Source of the DNA: Brevundimonas sp.
Lineage (GTDB): Bacteria > Pseudomonadota > Alphaproteobacteria > Caulobacterales > Caulobacteraceae
Direction of reading: 5' to 3'
DNA: 35,487 nt
Assembly (NCBI RefSeq): GCF_016463295.1
Contig: NZ_JAEMRO010000018.1
Coordinates: forward strand, 1 to 35,487
Shown here: piece after piece, positions 1 to 7,393 of the stretch
Numbering within the stretch: the first letter of the stretch is position 1
Layout: every line of letters begins with the position of its first letter
Notes under the pieces: generated by a model
What the model saw: only the letters and a program-made list of their open reading frames with translations
What the model was told of the DNA's origin: nothing
The model's database searches: none
Made by a program: the position numbers and the translations under genes

Positions 1-398
1 TGGGCAAGAACTCGAAGAGCCGGATCATCGCCAAGGCGGTCTCGGCGGGCAAGTCGGACTCGACCTATCGCGGACTGGTCTCGGTGCATCCCAAGGCGAC
101 GGGGGTGCGCAACTTCACCCAGTGCGACAGCCTGCTGATCGGGGGCGACTGCGGCAGCCACACCGTGCCCTATATCGAGGCCCGCAACGGCTCGGCCCAG
201 CTGGAGCACGAGGCGACGACGACCCGCCTGTCGGACGACCAGCTGTTCTACGCCCAGCAGCGCGGCCTGTCGCAGGAGGAGGCCGTGGCCCTGCTGGTCA
301 ACGGCTTCGTCCGCGACGTGATGCAGAAACTGCCGATGGAGTTCGCCGTCGAGGCGCAGAAGCTGGTGGCGATCAGTCTGGAAGGGAGCGTGGGGTGA
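1..398 (+). CDS. sufB: Fe-S cluster assembly scaffold SufB (3' end, partial)
   Basis: Only the C-terminal part of SufB is present; the reading frame is open from base 3 and ends at TGA 396-398. SufB is the core of the cytoplasmic SufBCD scaffold on which Fe-S clusters are built. The visible segment is highly typical: a QCDSLLIG stretch with the cysteine that corresponds to the essential E. coli Cys405, a GSHTVPY stretch, the LEHEATT motif carrying the conserved glutamates, and the family-typical ending EAQKLVAISLE. The stop overlaps the GTG start of the next gene. The upstream part, including any regulator such as iscR, lies outside the window. Confidence 0.97.
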   Translation, partial: GKNSKSRIIAKAVSAGKSDSTYRGLVSVHPKATGVRNFTQCDSLLIGGDCGSHTVPYIEARNGSAQLEHEATTTRLSDDQLFYAQQRGLSQEEAVALLVNGFVRDVMQKLPMEFAVEAQKLVAISLEGSVG

Positions 399-820
399 GG
401 GCCGCAGTGGCGGCAGTCGCTGCTCTATCGCTCGCGGGCTGCCAGGCCGACAAGCGAGGCGGATCGGAAGTGGAAAACGAGCGATTTCACGGTCGGTTGG
501 TGGAGTTGAATGCCGCTCCAATTCCGGAATCCAACGTCTGGATCACAGTCACAGACGTCAACGTGCACATCAACCTCGACGCCGCATGCGAACATTTTTA
601 TGCGGCGTTTCAACAGCGAGGTGGGGCGACGCTCGTTGAACAGCAACCACGCGGCCGTTCCTGTTCTGATGCAGATCGGGCAAATTTGGCGACCATTGTC
701 AGCCTGCTGGGAGGCGGCGCAGCGGTGGAGTTGCAGGGTCAACGGACAGCATTTGTTCGATTAGCTGACGCCGGTGTCGCCCGCTTTGAAGTTCAATCAT
801 CCATTTCGCCGATCGACTGA
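395..820 (+). CDS. Small predicted lipoprotein inside the suf operon
   Basis: A 141-residue protein begins at GTG 395, which overlaps the sufB stop as GTGA. A good ribosome binding site (AAGGGAG, 382-388) sits six bases upstream. The N-terminus is a short lipoprotein signal peptide: a hydrophobic Ala/Val/Leu stretch, then lipobox LAGC with the lipidated Cys at residue 16. The mature part has two further cysteines (in AACEHF and GRSCSD) and no family I can name firmly. The C-terminal half faintly resembles META/HslJ-type lipoproteins, which is only an impression. From about 440 to 900 base composition is visibly more A/T-rich than the flanking suf genes. A lipoprotein between sufB and sufC is unusual, because SUF acts in the cytoplasm; this may be a passenger gene. 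Confidence 0.8.
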   Translation: MRAAVAAVAALSLAGCQADKRGGSEVENERFHGRLVELNAAPIPESNVWITVTDVNVHINLDAACEHFYAAFQQRGGATLVEQQPRGRSCSDADRANLATIVSLLGGGAAVELQGQRTAFVRLADAGVARFEVQSSISPID

Positions 821-826
821 AATCTA

Positions 827-1576
827 ATGCTCTCTATCCAAAATCTCCACATCTCCATCGGCGATAAGCCAATCCTTAAGGGCCTCACGCTCGATGTTCC
901 GGCGGGCGAGGTGCACGCCATCATGGGGCCGAACGGGGCCGGCAAGTCGACGCTGGGCTATGCCCTGTCGGGACGGCCCGGCTATGAGGCGACCGAAGGC
1001 TCCGTGTCGTGGCAGGGCCAGGACCTGCTGGACCTCGAGCCCGCCGAGCGGGCGGCGAAGGGCGTCTTCCTGTCATTCCAGTATCCGATCGAGATTCCCG
1101 GCGTCCCGGCCCTGACCTTCGTGCGCACGGCGCTGAACGCCCAGAAGCGCGCGCGGGGCGAGGACGAGGTCTCGGCGCCCGCCTTCCTGAAGATGGTCAA
1201 GGCGGCGTCGGGGGCGCTGAAGATGGACTTCGACATGCTGAAGCGGCCGCTGAACGTCGGCTTCTCCGGCGGCGAGAAGAAGCGGATGGAAATCCTGCAG
1301 ATGGCCCTGCTGGAGCCGTCGTTGCTGATCCTCGACGAGACGGATTCGGGCCTGGACATCGACGCCCTGCGGATCGTGTCGGAGGGGGTGAATGCCCTGC
1401 GCAGCCCCGACCGCGCCATGCTGGTCATCACCCACTATCAGCGGCTGCTGGACTATATCAAACCCGATCGGGTGCATGTGCTGGCCGGAGGGCGCATCGT
1501 GGCCTCGGGTGGGCCGGAGCTGGCGCATCAGCTGGAGGCGGAAGGGTACGACAAGTATCTGCCGGTGGCCGCTTGA
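827..1576 (+). CDS. sufC: Fe-S cluster assembly ATPase SufC
   Basis: SufC (249 aa, normal length) is the ABC-type ATPase that drives conformational changes of SufB and SufD during cluster assembly. Walker A GPNGAGKST is at residues 34-42, the ABC signature FSGGE at 146-150, Walker B LLILDE at 166-171 and the switch histidine at 203 (ITHYQR). It has no membrane segments, as expected of this soluble ABC protein. The ATG at 827 lies six bases after the lipoprotein stop, with no recognisable ribosome binding site, so translation probably relies on re-initiation. The first codons are A/T-rich like the end of the preceding gene. Confidence 0.98.
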   Translation: MLSIQNLHISIGDKPILKGLTLDVPAGEVHAIMGPNGAGKSTLGYALSGRPGYEATEGSVSWQGQDLLDLEPAERAAKGVFLSFQYPIEIPGVPALTFVRTALNAQKRARGEDEVSAPAFLKMVKAASGALKMDFDMLKRPLNVGFSGGEKKRMEILQMALLEPSLLILDETDSGLDIDALRIVSEGVNALRSPDRAMLVITHYQRLLDYIKPDRVHVLAGGRIVASGGPELAHQLEAEGYDKYLPVAA

Positions 1577-1580
1577 TGAT

Positions 1581-1737
1581 CCTTCTCCCCTTGTGGGAGA
1601 AGGTGGCCCGCGCAGCGGGTCGGATGAGGGGTCGCACCGGCGGGACCGGTGGGCGCTCTGAAATCCATTTCGACAGGCCTGTGCGACCCCTCATCCGTCA
1701 GCCTTCGGCTGCCACCTTCTCCCGCAAGGGGAGAAGG
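1581..1737. repeat. Long inverted-repeat (REP/MITE-like) element between sufC and sufD
   Basis: Two 56-base arms (1581-1636 and 1682-1737) are inverted copies separated by 45 bases. The outer 26 or so bases pair with a single mismatch (CCTTCTCCCCTT ... AAGGGGAGAAGG), and the inner ends GGATGAGGGGTCGCA and TGCGACCCCTCATCC pair perfectly. The differing middle of each arm is itself a small hairpin (CCCGCGCAGCGGG on the left, CAGCCTTCGGCTG on the right). From general knowledge, elements with this CTTCTCCC...GGATGAGGGG pattern are dispersed in many alphaproteobacterial genomes and give rise to spurious ORFs. The distal end supplies the purine-rich tract just before the sufD start. The RNA could fold into a large hairpin within the suf transcript. 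Confidence 0.9.
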
Positions 1738-1739
1738 GC

Positions 1740-2753
1740 GTGAGCGCGTTGAATCTTTCCGACCCTTCGACCTTCCCGTCGCGGCGGGTCGAGGCGTGGA
1801 AATACACCGACATGCGCCGAGTGCTGCGCGACGCGCCTGCGCCGTCGCCCACCACTACGGTTGGACCGCCCGGACCCTTCTATGAAATAGGCGGGGATGC
1901 GATCGTGTTCGGCAACGGGCGCGCGGTCGGGGTGACGGACTTCCTCGCGTCGGGCGAACAGACGCTGCGGCTGCGCTTCATCTCCAATGCCACCGAGACC
2001 GGACATACCGCCTCGGCCCGGGTCGTGGCGCGGCCGGGTGCCAGGCTGCTGCTGCTGGAAACGCATGAGGGCTCCGGCTCGGCCTATGTCGCCCACAATC
2101 GCCTGGACATCGACGTCGCCAGCGGTGCCGAGGTGACCCGGATCGTCCTGGTCGATGAGCCGCATGACGCCATCTCCCTGACCGAGATCGATGTCCGCGT
2201 GGCACCGGGTGGTCGCTATCGCCAGACGACGATCACGGGCGGGGCGCGGTTGCAGCGCCAGGAGACACGGCTGATCCACGGCGGCGAGGGGGCCGATGTC
2301 CTGCTGGACGGTCTCTACGCCCTGTCCGGGGAGCGCCACGCCGACCTGACCAGCGTCGTCCGCCACGGTGGCCTGAACGGCGTCACCTCGCAACTGACCA
2401 AGGGCGTCGTGCGCGACACCGCGCGCGGCGTGTTCCAGGGCAAGATCGTCGTCGAGCGCGGGGCGGATGGCACCGACGCGCGGATGGGGCATCACGCCCT
2501 GATCCTCGGCGAACGGGCCGAGGTGGACGCCAAGCCCGAGCTGGAGATCTATGCCGACGACGTGCAGTGCGCACACGGCAATACGGTCGGCAATCTGGAC
2601 GAGAGCGCCCTGTTCTACATGCAGCAGCGCGGCATTCCGGCGGACGAGGCACGGGCCCTGCTGACGCAGGCCTTCCTGTTCGAGGTCGTGGATCGCATCG
2701 ACCATGAGGGTGCGAGAGAGGTGGTGAGGTCATGGCTGACGGCACGACTCTAA
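1740..2753 (+). CDS. sufD: Fe-S cluster assembly protein SufD
   Basis: SufD (337 aa) is the SufB paralogue that completes the SufBC2D scaffold and is linked to iron entry. The N-terminus has the family signature RRVEAWKYTD. The C-terminal half is the beta-helix and tail with DDVQCAHGNTVG, whose His279 corresponds to the functional E. coli SufD His360, followed by the ALFYMQQRGI segment. It is shorter than E. coli SufD (about 420 aa), as is common in this group. Translation starts at GTG 1740, only two bases after the end of the preceding inverted repeat, whose GGGGAGAAGG end acts as the ribosome binding site. No better upstream start exists. Confidence 0.95.
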   Translation: MSALNLSDPSTFPSRRVEAWKYTDMRRVLRDAPAPSPTTTVGPPGPFYEIGGDAIVFGNGRAVGVTDFLASGEQTLRLRFISNATETGHTASARVVARPGARLLLLETHEGSGSAYVAHNRLDIDVASGAEVTRIVLVDEPHDAISLTEIDVRVAPGGRYRQTTITGGARLQRQETRLIHGGEGADVLLDGLYALSGERHADLTSVVRHGGLNGVTSQLTKGVVRDTARGVFQGKIVVERGADGTDARMGHHALILGERAEVDAKPELEIYADDVQCAHGNTVGNLDESALFYMQQRGIPADEARALLTQAFLFEVVDRIDHEGAREVVRSWLTARL

Positions 2754-2754
2754 A

Positions 2755-2881
2755 TCCTCACCCGTCGGGGGAGGTGGCTCCGAAGCGCAGCGGAGGAGAC
2801 GGAGGGGGCTCGCTCCAGACACCCTCGTCGCGGCTGGCCCCCTCCACCACTTCGTGGTCCCCCTCCCCCGACGGGGGAGGA
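2755..2881. repeat. Second long inverted-repeat element between sufD and sufS
   Basis: The stretch right after the sufD stop forms an imperfect inverted repeat. The left arm is about 2755-2809 and the right arm 2837-2881. Matching outer ends are TCCTCaCCCGTCGGGGGAGG and CCCCCGACGGGGGAGGA, and the inner ends GGAGGGGGC and GCCCCCTCC pair perfectly. Each arm carries an internal hairpin (CTCCGAAGCGCAGCGGAG on the left, CCACTTCGTGG on the right). The architecture parallels the element between sufC and sufD, but the sequence is different. It ends directly at the sufS ATG and supplies its GGGGGAGG ribosome binding site. It has no stop codon in the sufS frame, so it could also be read as an N-terminal extension from ATG 2732. 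Confidence 0.87.
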
Positions 2882-4096
2882 ATGTTCGACCCCTATGCTG
2901 CCCGGGCCCAGTGTCCGATCCTGTCGCGGACCGTGAACGGCAAGCCGCTGGTCTATCTGGACTCGGCCGCGTCGGCGCAGAAGCCGCGCGCGGTGATCGA
3001 TGCGATGACGGCGGCGATGGAGGGCTCTTACGCCAACGTCCACCGCGGCCTTCACACCCTGGCCAATGAAACGACCGAGGCGTTCGAGGCGGCGCGCGAG
3101 ACGGTCGCCCGCTTCCTGAACGCCGAGAGCGCCGACCAGATCGTCTGGACCAAGGGCGGAACCGAGGCGATCAATCTGGTCGCAGCCGGACTGGGCCAGT
3201 CGCTGCAGGCCGGCGACGAGATCGTCGTCACCCAGATGGAGCACCACGCCAACATCGTGCCCTGGCACATGCTGCGTGAAGCCAAAGGCCTGGTCCTGAA
3301 ATGGGCACCGGTTCTGGATGATGGGTCGCTGGACATGGCGGCACTGGCCGAGCTGATCGGGCCGCGTACGAAGCTGGTGGCCGTCACGCACATGTCGAAC
3401 GTGCTGGGCACGGTGAACGACGTGCGCGTCATCGCCGATCTGGTCCATGCTGCGGGTGCACTGGTGCTGGTCGACGGGTGCCAGGGGGCGGTGCATTGCA
3501 GCCCCGACGTCCAGGCGCTGGATGCCGATTTCTACGTCTTCACGGGCCACAAGCTGTTTGGGCCGAGCGGTATCGGCGGGCTGTATGGCAAGCGGTCCGC
3601 ACTGGAGGCCCTGCCTCCCTATCAGGGCGGCGGCGAGATGATCGCTACCGTCACTGAGGACGCGGTGACCTATGCCGGCATTCCGCACCGGTTCGAGGCG
3701 GGGACACCGCCGATCCTGGAGGCCATCGGCCTGGGGGCGGCACTGGAATGGCTGTCGGGGTTTGATGCTACAGCGGTCGCGGCGCACGAACAGGCCCTGC
3801 TGGCGCATGTCCGCGTCCGCTTGGAGGGCCGCGACTGGCTGACGGAGATCGGCACGACGGAAGGGAAGGGCGCGATCTTCACCTTCACGGTCGAGGGGGC
3901 CCACGCCCACGACATCGCCCAGATCATGGACCGCTATGGCGTGGCGGTCCGTGCCGGGCTGCACTGTGCCGAGCCTTTGTCGCGCCGATTTGGCCTGACC
4001 TCGAGCGCGCGCGCCAGCTTCGCCCTATATAACACAATCGAGGACGCCGACGCCTTTGCCGACGCCCTGATCAAGGCCCGCGAGTTCTTTGCATGA
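2882..4096 (+). CDS. sufS: Cysteine desulfurase SufS
   Basis: SufS (404 aa from ATG 2882) is the PLP-dependent group II cysteine desulfurase that takes sulfur from L-cysteine and supplies it for cluster assembly. The PLP lysine is K224 in FTGHKLFGPSG. The persulfide-carrying cysteine is C362 in AGLHCAEPLS, followed by the family-typical ARASFALYNT segment. Positions and length match E. coli SufS (K226, C364, 406 aa). ATG 2882 begins the normal family N-terminus FDPYAARAQCPIL. A longer frame from ATG 2732 would add 50 residues encoded almost wholly by the repeat, so I prefer the short form. The stop overlaps the next gene as ATGA. Confidence 0.96.
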   Translation: MFDPYAARAQCPILSRTVNGKPLVYLDSAASAQKPRAVIDAMTAAMEGSYANVHRGLHTLANETTEAFEAARETVARFLNAESADQIVWTKGGTEAINLVAAGLGQSLQAGDEIVVTQMEHHANIVPWHMLREAKGLVLKWAPVLDDGSLDMAALAELIGPRTKLVAVTHMSNVLGTVNDVRVIADLVHAAGALVLVDGCQGAVHCSPDVQALDADFYVFTGHKLFGPSGIGGLYGKRSALEALPPYQGGGEMIATVTEDAVTYAGIPHRFEAGTPPILEAIGLGAALEWLSGFDATAVAAHEQALLAHVRVRLEGRDWLTEIGTTEGKGAIFTFTVEGAHAHDIAQIMDRYGVAVRAGLHCAEPLSRRFGLTSSARASFALYNTIEDADAFADALIKAREFFA

Positions 4097-4485
4097 GTGA
4101 CGACACGACCCTGTTGGGCAAGGATGACGACGGTGGACGCGGCGCGGCCGTGGCCAGCGGAGCCATCACGCCTGCCGAACTGGACCGGCTGACCGAAGAC
4201 ATCATCGCGGCGCTGAAGACGGTGTTCGACCCGGAAATCCCGGTCGACATCTATGAGCTGGGCCTGATCTACAAAGTCGATCTGTCGGACGATTTCGACG
4301 CCCGGATCGAGATGACGCTGACGGCCCCAGGCTGTCCGGTCGCGGGCGAGATGCCCATCTGGGTCGAGCAGGCGGTGATGAAGGTCGAAGGCATCAAGTC
4401 CGCCACCGCCGACCTGACCTTCGACCCGCCCTGGGATGCGTCGAAGATGAGCGACGAGGCCAAGATGGCCTTGAACATGTTCTGA
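4093..4485 (+). CDS. SUF-associated DUF59/MIP18-family protein (SufT-like)
   Basis: A 130-residue protein whose core is the DUF59 (MIP18, PaaD-like) domain: FDPEIPVDIYELGLIY at residues 45-60, TLTAPGCPVAGEMP around the conserved Cys81, and the ending DPPWDASKMSDEAK. Members found in suf operons are called SUF-system Fe-S assembly proteins and are thought to help cluster maturation or delivery. The first 25 or so residues form a variable acidic tail. ATG 4093 overlaps the sufS stop. The domain assignment is firm; the exact biochemical role of this family member is inferred from its location. Confidence 0.92.
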   Translation: MSDDTTLLGKDDDGGRGAAVASGAITPAELDRLTEDIIAALKTVFDPEIPVDIYELGLIYKVDLSDDFDARIEMTLTAPGCPVAGEMPIWVEQAVMKVEGIKSATADLTFDPPWDASKMSDEAKMALNMF

Positions 4486-4493
4486 GGGATGTC

Positions 4494-4898
4494 ATGAGCG
4501 AACTTCAGACCACAACACGTCCGCGCCGTCCGCGCCCCGCCGTCGTCACCCTGACCGATGCTGCAGCCGAGCGGGTGCGCGCCTTGACCGAGGCCGGCGG
4601 ACACAAGGCGCTGCGCGTCGGGCTGAAGAATGCGGGCTGCGCGGGGCAGGAGTACACCTTCGCCTTCGCTGACGAGATCGGGCCGCTGGACGAGGTCGTG
4701 ACCGACAAGGGTGCCACCGTTGTCGTCGATCCCAAGGCGATCCTGTTCCTGATCGGGTCGGAGATCGATTACGAGACCACCAAACTGGCGTCCAAATTCG
4801 TCTTCCGGAACCCGAACCAGACCGATGCCTGCGGCTGCGGCGAGAGTGTTACCATCGTTCCGGTCAAGGCCGTCGAAACCGAAGAGCAAGCCGACTGA
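4494..4898 (+). CDS. sufA: A-type Fe-S carrier protein (SufA/IscA/HesB family)
   Basis: A 134-residue HesB/IscA-fold protein that would accept a cluster from SufBCD and pass it to apo-proteins. The three ligand cysteines of the family are all present: C49 (NAGCAGQEY) and the C-terminal pair C113 and C115 (ACGCGES). The first 17 residues are a basic, proline-rich extension. GAGGGA at 4484-4489 precedes ATG 4494 at normal spacing. The TGA stop shares its last base with the ATG of metN (TGATG), so the methionine transporter genes appear to be translated from the same message. Confidence 0.95.
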   Translation: MSELQTTTRPRRPRPAVVTLTDAAAERVRALTEAGGHKALRVGLKNAGCAGQEYTFAFADEIGPLDEVVTDKGATVVVDPKAILFLIGSEIDYETTKLASKFVFRNPNQTDACGCGESVTIVPVKAVETEEQAD

Positions 4899-5899
4899 TG
4901 ATCCAGCTCGAGGGGGTGACCCGGCGCTTCCAGAGCGCAGCGGGCGAGCGCGTGGCGCTGGACGCGGTCGATTTGACGGTCGAGGCCGGTCAGGTGTTCG
5001 GCGTGGTCGGGCGGTCGGGCGCGGGCAAATCGACCCTGATCCGGACGATCAATCTGCTGGAACGCCCGGATGCCGGGCGTGTCGTCGTCGATGGTCAGGA
5101 CATGACGGCCCTGTCGCCCGCCGATCTGAGGGCCGCGCGTCGCCGGATCGGCATGATCTTTCAGCATTTCAACCTGCTGAACGCCAAGACGATCGCCGAG
5201 AACGTGGCCTTTCCGCTGCGGCTGGAGGGGCGGCCGTCGGCGGAGGTGGACCGTCGGGTGGCGGCGCTGCTGGATCAGCTGGGTCTGGCGGAGCATGCGA
5301 AGAAGCATCCCGCGCAACTCTCCGGCGGCCAGAAGCAGCGCGTCGGCATCGCCCGCGCCCTGGCCTGTGAGCCGGGGGTCCTGCTGTGCGACGAGGCGAC
5401 CAGTGCGCTGGACCCCGAGACGACGGATGAAATCCTGACCCTGTTGGACCAGCTGAACCGCGATCTGAACCTGACCATCGTTCTGATCACCCACCAGATG
5501 GAGGTGGTGCGCCGGGTGTGCGATCGCGTGGCAGTGCTGAAGGACGGCCGTGTGGTGGAGGAGGGGGCGACCGCCGATGTTTTCCTGCATCCGCGCCATG
5601 CCGCGACCCGTGCCATGCTGGCCGAGGGCGAGGAGGCGTTCGACGCCACGACCGTGCCGCCGGGGGGACGTCTGGCCAAGCTGACCTTCCGGGGCGGCTC
5701 AACCTATGAGCCCGAACTCAGCCGTGTCGCGCGGTCAGTCGGTGTGGATTACTCCATCCTGTCGGGTCGGATCAGCCGTATCCGGGGCGAACCCTATGGC
5801 CAGCTGGTCGTGGCCTTCACCGGTGGCGACGCCGAGGCGGCGGTGGCTCAGCTGACGGCACGCGGCGTCACCGTCGAGCAGGTGGGGGAGGCGGCCTGA
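4898..5899 (+). CDS. metN: Methionine ABC transporter ATP-binding protein MetN
   Basis: MetN (333 aa) powers uptake of methionine through MetI. Walker A GRSGAGKST is at residues 38-46, the signature LSGGQ at 141-145, Walker B VLLCDE at 161-166 and the switch His at 199. After about residue 255 comes the C-terminal NIL (ACT-like) domain, which in the E. coli transporter binds methionine and shuts down transport. It overlaps sufA by one base upstream and metI by one base downstream. I see no SAM riboswitch before metN, and there is no room for one, so any methionine control would have to act on the suf promoter or on the protein through the NIL domain. Confidence 0.96.
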   Translation: MIQLEGVTRRFQSAAGERVALDAVDLTVEAGQVFGVVGRSGAGKSTLIRTINLLERPDAGRVVVDGQDMTALSPADLRAARRRIGMIFQHFNLLNAKTIAENVAFPLRLEGRPSAEVDRRVAALLDQLGLAEHAKKHPAQLSGGQKQRVGIARALACEPGVLLCDEATSALDPETTDEILTLLDQLNRDLNLTIVLITHQMEVVRRVCDRVAVLKDGRVVEEGATADVFLHPRHAATRAMLAEGEEAFDATTVPPGGRLAKLTFRGGSTYEPELSRVARSVGVDYSILSGRISRIRGEPYGQLVVAFTGGDAEAAVAQLTARGVTVEQVGEAA

Positions 5900-6564
5900 T
5901 GGAGACCTTCTTCGTTAATATCGACTGGTCTGAGATCGTTCGTGCGACCATCGACACCCTGCTGATGCTCGGCGGGGCGATGGCTCTGACCGTGGTGTTC
6001 GGCATTCCGTTGGGCGTGTTGCTGTACCTGTCCGGCAAGGGGCGACTGGCGGCCAATCCGGTGCTGAATGGCCTGCTGTCGTTCGTGGTCAATGTGCTGC
6101 GATCGGTGCCCTTCATCATCCTGCTGATCGTCATGTTGCCGGTGACGGTGCTGCTGGTCGGGACCTCGCTGGGCGTGGCGGGGGCTATTCCGCCGCTGGT
6201 GGTCGGGGCCGCGCCCTTCTATGCGCGGCTGGTCGAGACGGCCCTGCGCGAGGTCGACAAGGGAGTGGTCGAGGCGACCCAGGCCATGGGCGGCTCCACC
6301 TGGCAGATCGTCACCAAGGCCCTGCTGCCCGAGGCCATGCCCGGCGTGATCGCGGGCGCGACCGTCACCGCCATCGCGCTGGTCAGCTATACGGCCATGG
6401 CCGGTGTCGTCGGGGCCGGGGGGCTGGGCGATCTGGCCATCCGTTTCGGCTACCAACGCTTTCAGACCGATGTCATGGTCGTGACCGTCCTGCTTCTGCT
6501 TGTCCTCGTGCAGGGTCTTCAGATGCTGGGCGACCGCCTGGTCGCCACCGTTTCCCACCGCTGA
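5899..6564 (+). CDS. metI: Methionine ABC transporter permease MetI
   Basis: MetI (221 aa, normal length) is the inner-membrane channel of the MetNIQ importer. It shows about five hydrophobic helices, beginning at residues 18-40 and 60-90. The cytoplasmic coupling (EAA) loop around residues 115-150 (VDKGVVEATQAMGGS and LLPEAMPG) contacts MetN. ATG 5899 overlaps the metN stop as TGATG, so the two are translationally coupled. Confidence 0.95.
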   Translation: METFFVNIDWSEIVRATIDTLLMLGGAMALTVVFGIPLGVLLYLSGKGRLAANPVLNGLLSFVVNVLRSVPFIILLIVMLPVTVLLVGTSLGVAGAIPPLVVGAAPFYARLVETALREVDKGVVEATQAMGGSTWQIVTKALLPEAMPGVIAGATVTAIALVSYTAMAGVVGAGGLGDLAIRFGYQRFQTDVMVVTVLLLLVLVQGLQMLGDRLVATVSHR

Positions 6565-6586
6565 TCCCGCTTAGAAGGCCAAACCC

Positions 6587-7393
6587 ATGCTGCGTCGCTC
6601 CCTCCTGACCCTCGCCCTTGCCGCCGTCACGCTCAGCGCGTGCGGGCAGGGGGCGGACAAGGCCGCGGGGCCGGATGCGCCGCTGGTCGTCGGGGCCACC
6701 GCCGTGCCGCACGCGGAAATTCTGGAACACATCAAGCCGCTGCTGGCCGCCCAAGGCACCAATATCGAGATCAAGGTCTTCAACGACTACGTGCAGCCCA
6801 ATACCCAGCTGGCCGAGCGCCGGCTGGACGCCAACTACTTCCAGACCAAACCCTATCTGGACGAGTTCAACGCCGCGCGCGGCTCCGATCTGGTGACGGT
6901 GGCGGGCGTGCATGTAGAGCCGCTGGGCGTCTATTCGCGCAAGCATCGTGATCTGGCGTCGGTGCCGGCCGGTGCGCTGATCATCCTGCCCAATGATGCC
7001 TCGAACACAGGTCGGTCGCTGCTGCTGCTGCAGAGCGCCGGTCTGATCACCCTGCGTGACCCCGCCAACCCCTTGCAGACCGTGCGCGATATCACCGGCA
7101 ACCCGCGTCGCTTCACGTTCCGCGAGGTCGAGGCCGCGACCATCCCGCGGATTCTCGATCAGGCCGATCTGGCGGTGATCAACACCAACTATGCGCTGGA
7201 TGCGGGCCTGAAGCCCCGTACGGACGCCCTGTCGCTGGAGGGGGGAGACAGCCCCTACATCAACTATCTGGTGACGCGGTCCGACAACCGGAACGACCCG
7301 CGCATAGCGGCGCTGGCGGACATGCTGCGTAGCCAGGCGGTGAAGGACTACATCACAGGCAAGTATGACGGCGCAGTGATCCCGGCGGCCTAA
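6587..7393 (+). CDS. metQ: Methionine-binding lipoprotein MetQ (NlpA family)
   Basis: MetQ (268 aa) is the substrate-binding lipoprotein of MetNIQ, anchored outside the inner membrane. A signal peptide ends in lipobox LSAC with the lipidated Cys at residue 19. The NLPA/MetQ fold follows, with family-typical VVGATAVPHAEIL near the start, YVQPNTQL, DANYFQ and the ligand-site region VINTNYALDAGL. It lies 22 bases after metI. Its TAA overlaps by two bases with the stop of the convergent acyltransferase gene, with no obvious intrinsic terminator between them. Methionine specificity is inferred from the adjacent metN (with NIL domain) and metI. Confidence 0.93.
   Translation: MLRRSLLTLALAAVTLSACGQGADKAAGPDAPLVVGATAVPHAEILEHIKPLLAAQGTNIEIKVFNDYVQPNTQLAERRLDANYFQTKPYLDEFNAARGSDLVTVAGVHVEPLGVYSRKHRDLASVPAGALIILPNDASNTGRSLLLLQSAGLITLRDPANPLQTVRDITGNPRRFTFREVEAATIPRILDQADLAVINTNYALDAGLKPRTDALSLEGGDSPYINYLVTRSDNRNDPRIAALADMLRSQAVKDYITGKYDGAVIPAA

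Noticed and set aside
1392..1661. A possible small protein with the PSPLVGEGGPRSGSDEG sequence
   Set aside because: This is the known spurious translation of the dispersed inverted repeat after sufC; the rest of the frame shadows sufC.
4850..4900. A SAM riboswitch or other leader before metN
   Set aside because: metN overlaps the end of sufA, so no noncoding leader exists.
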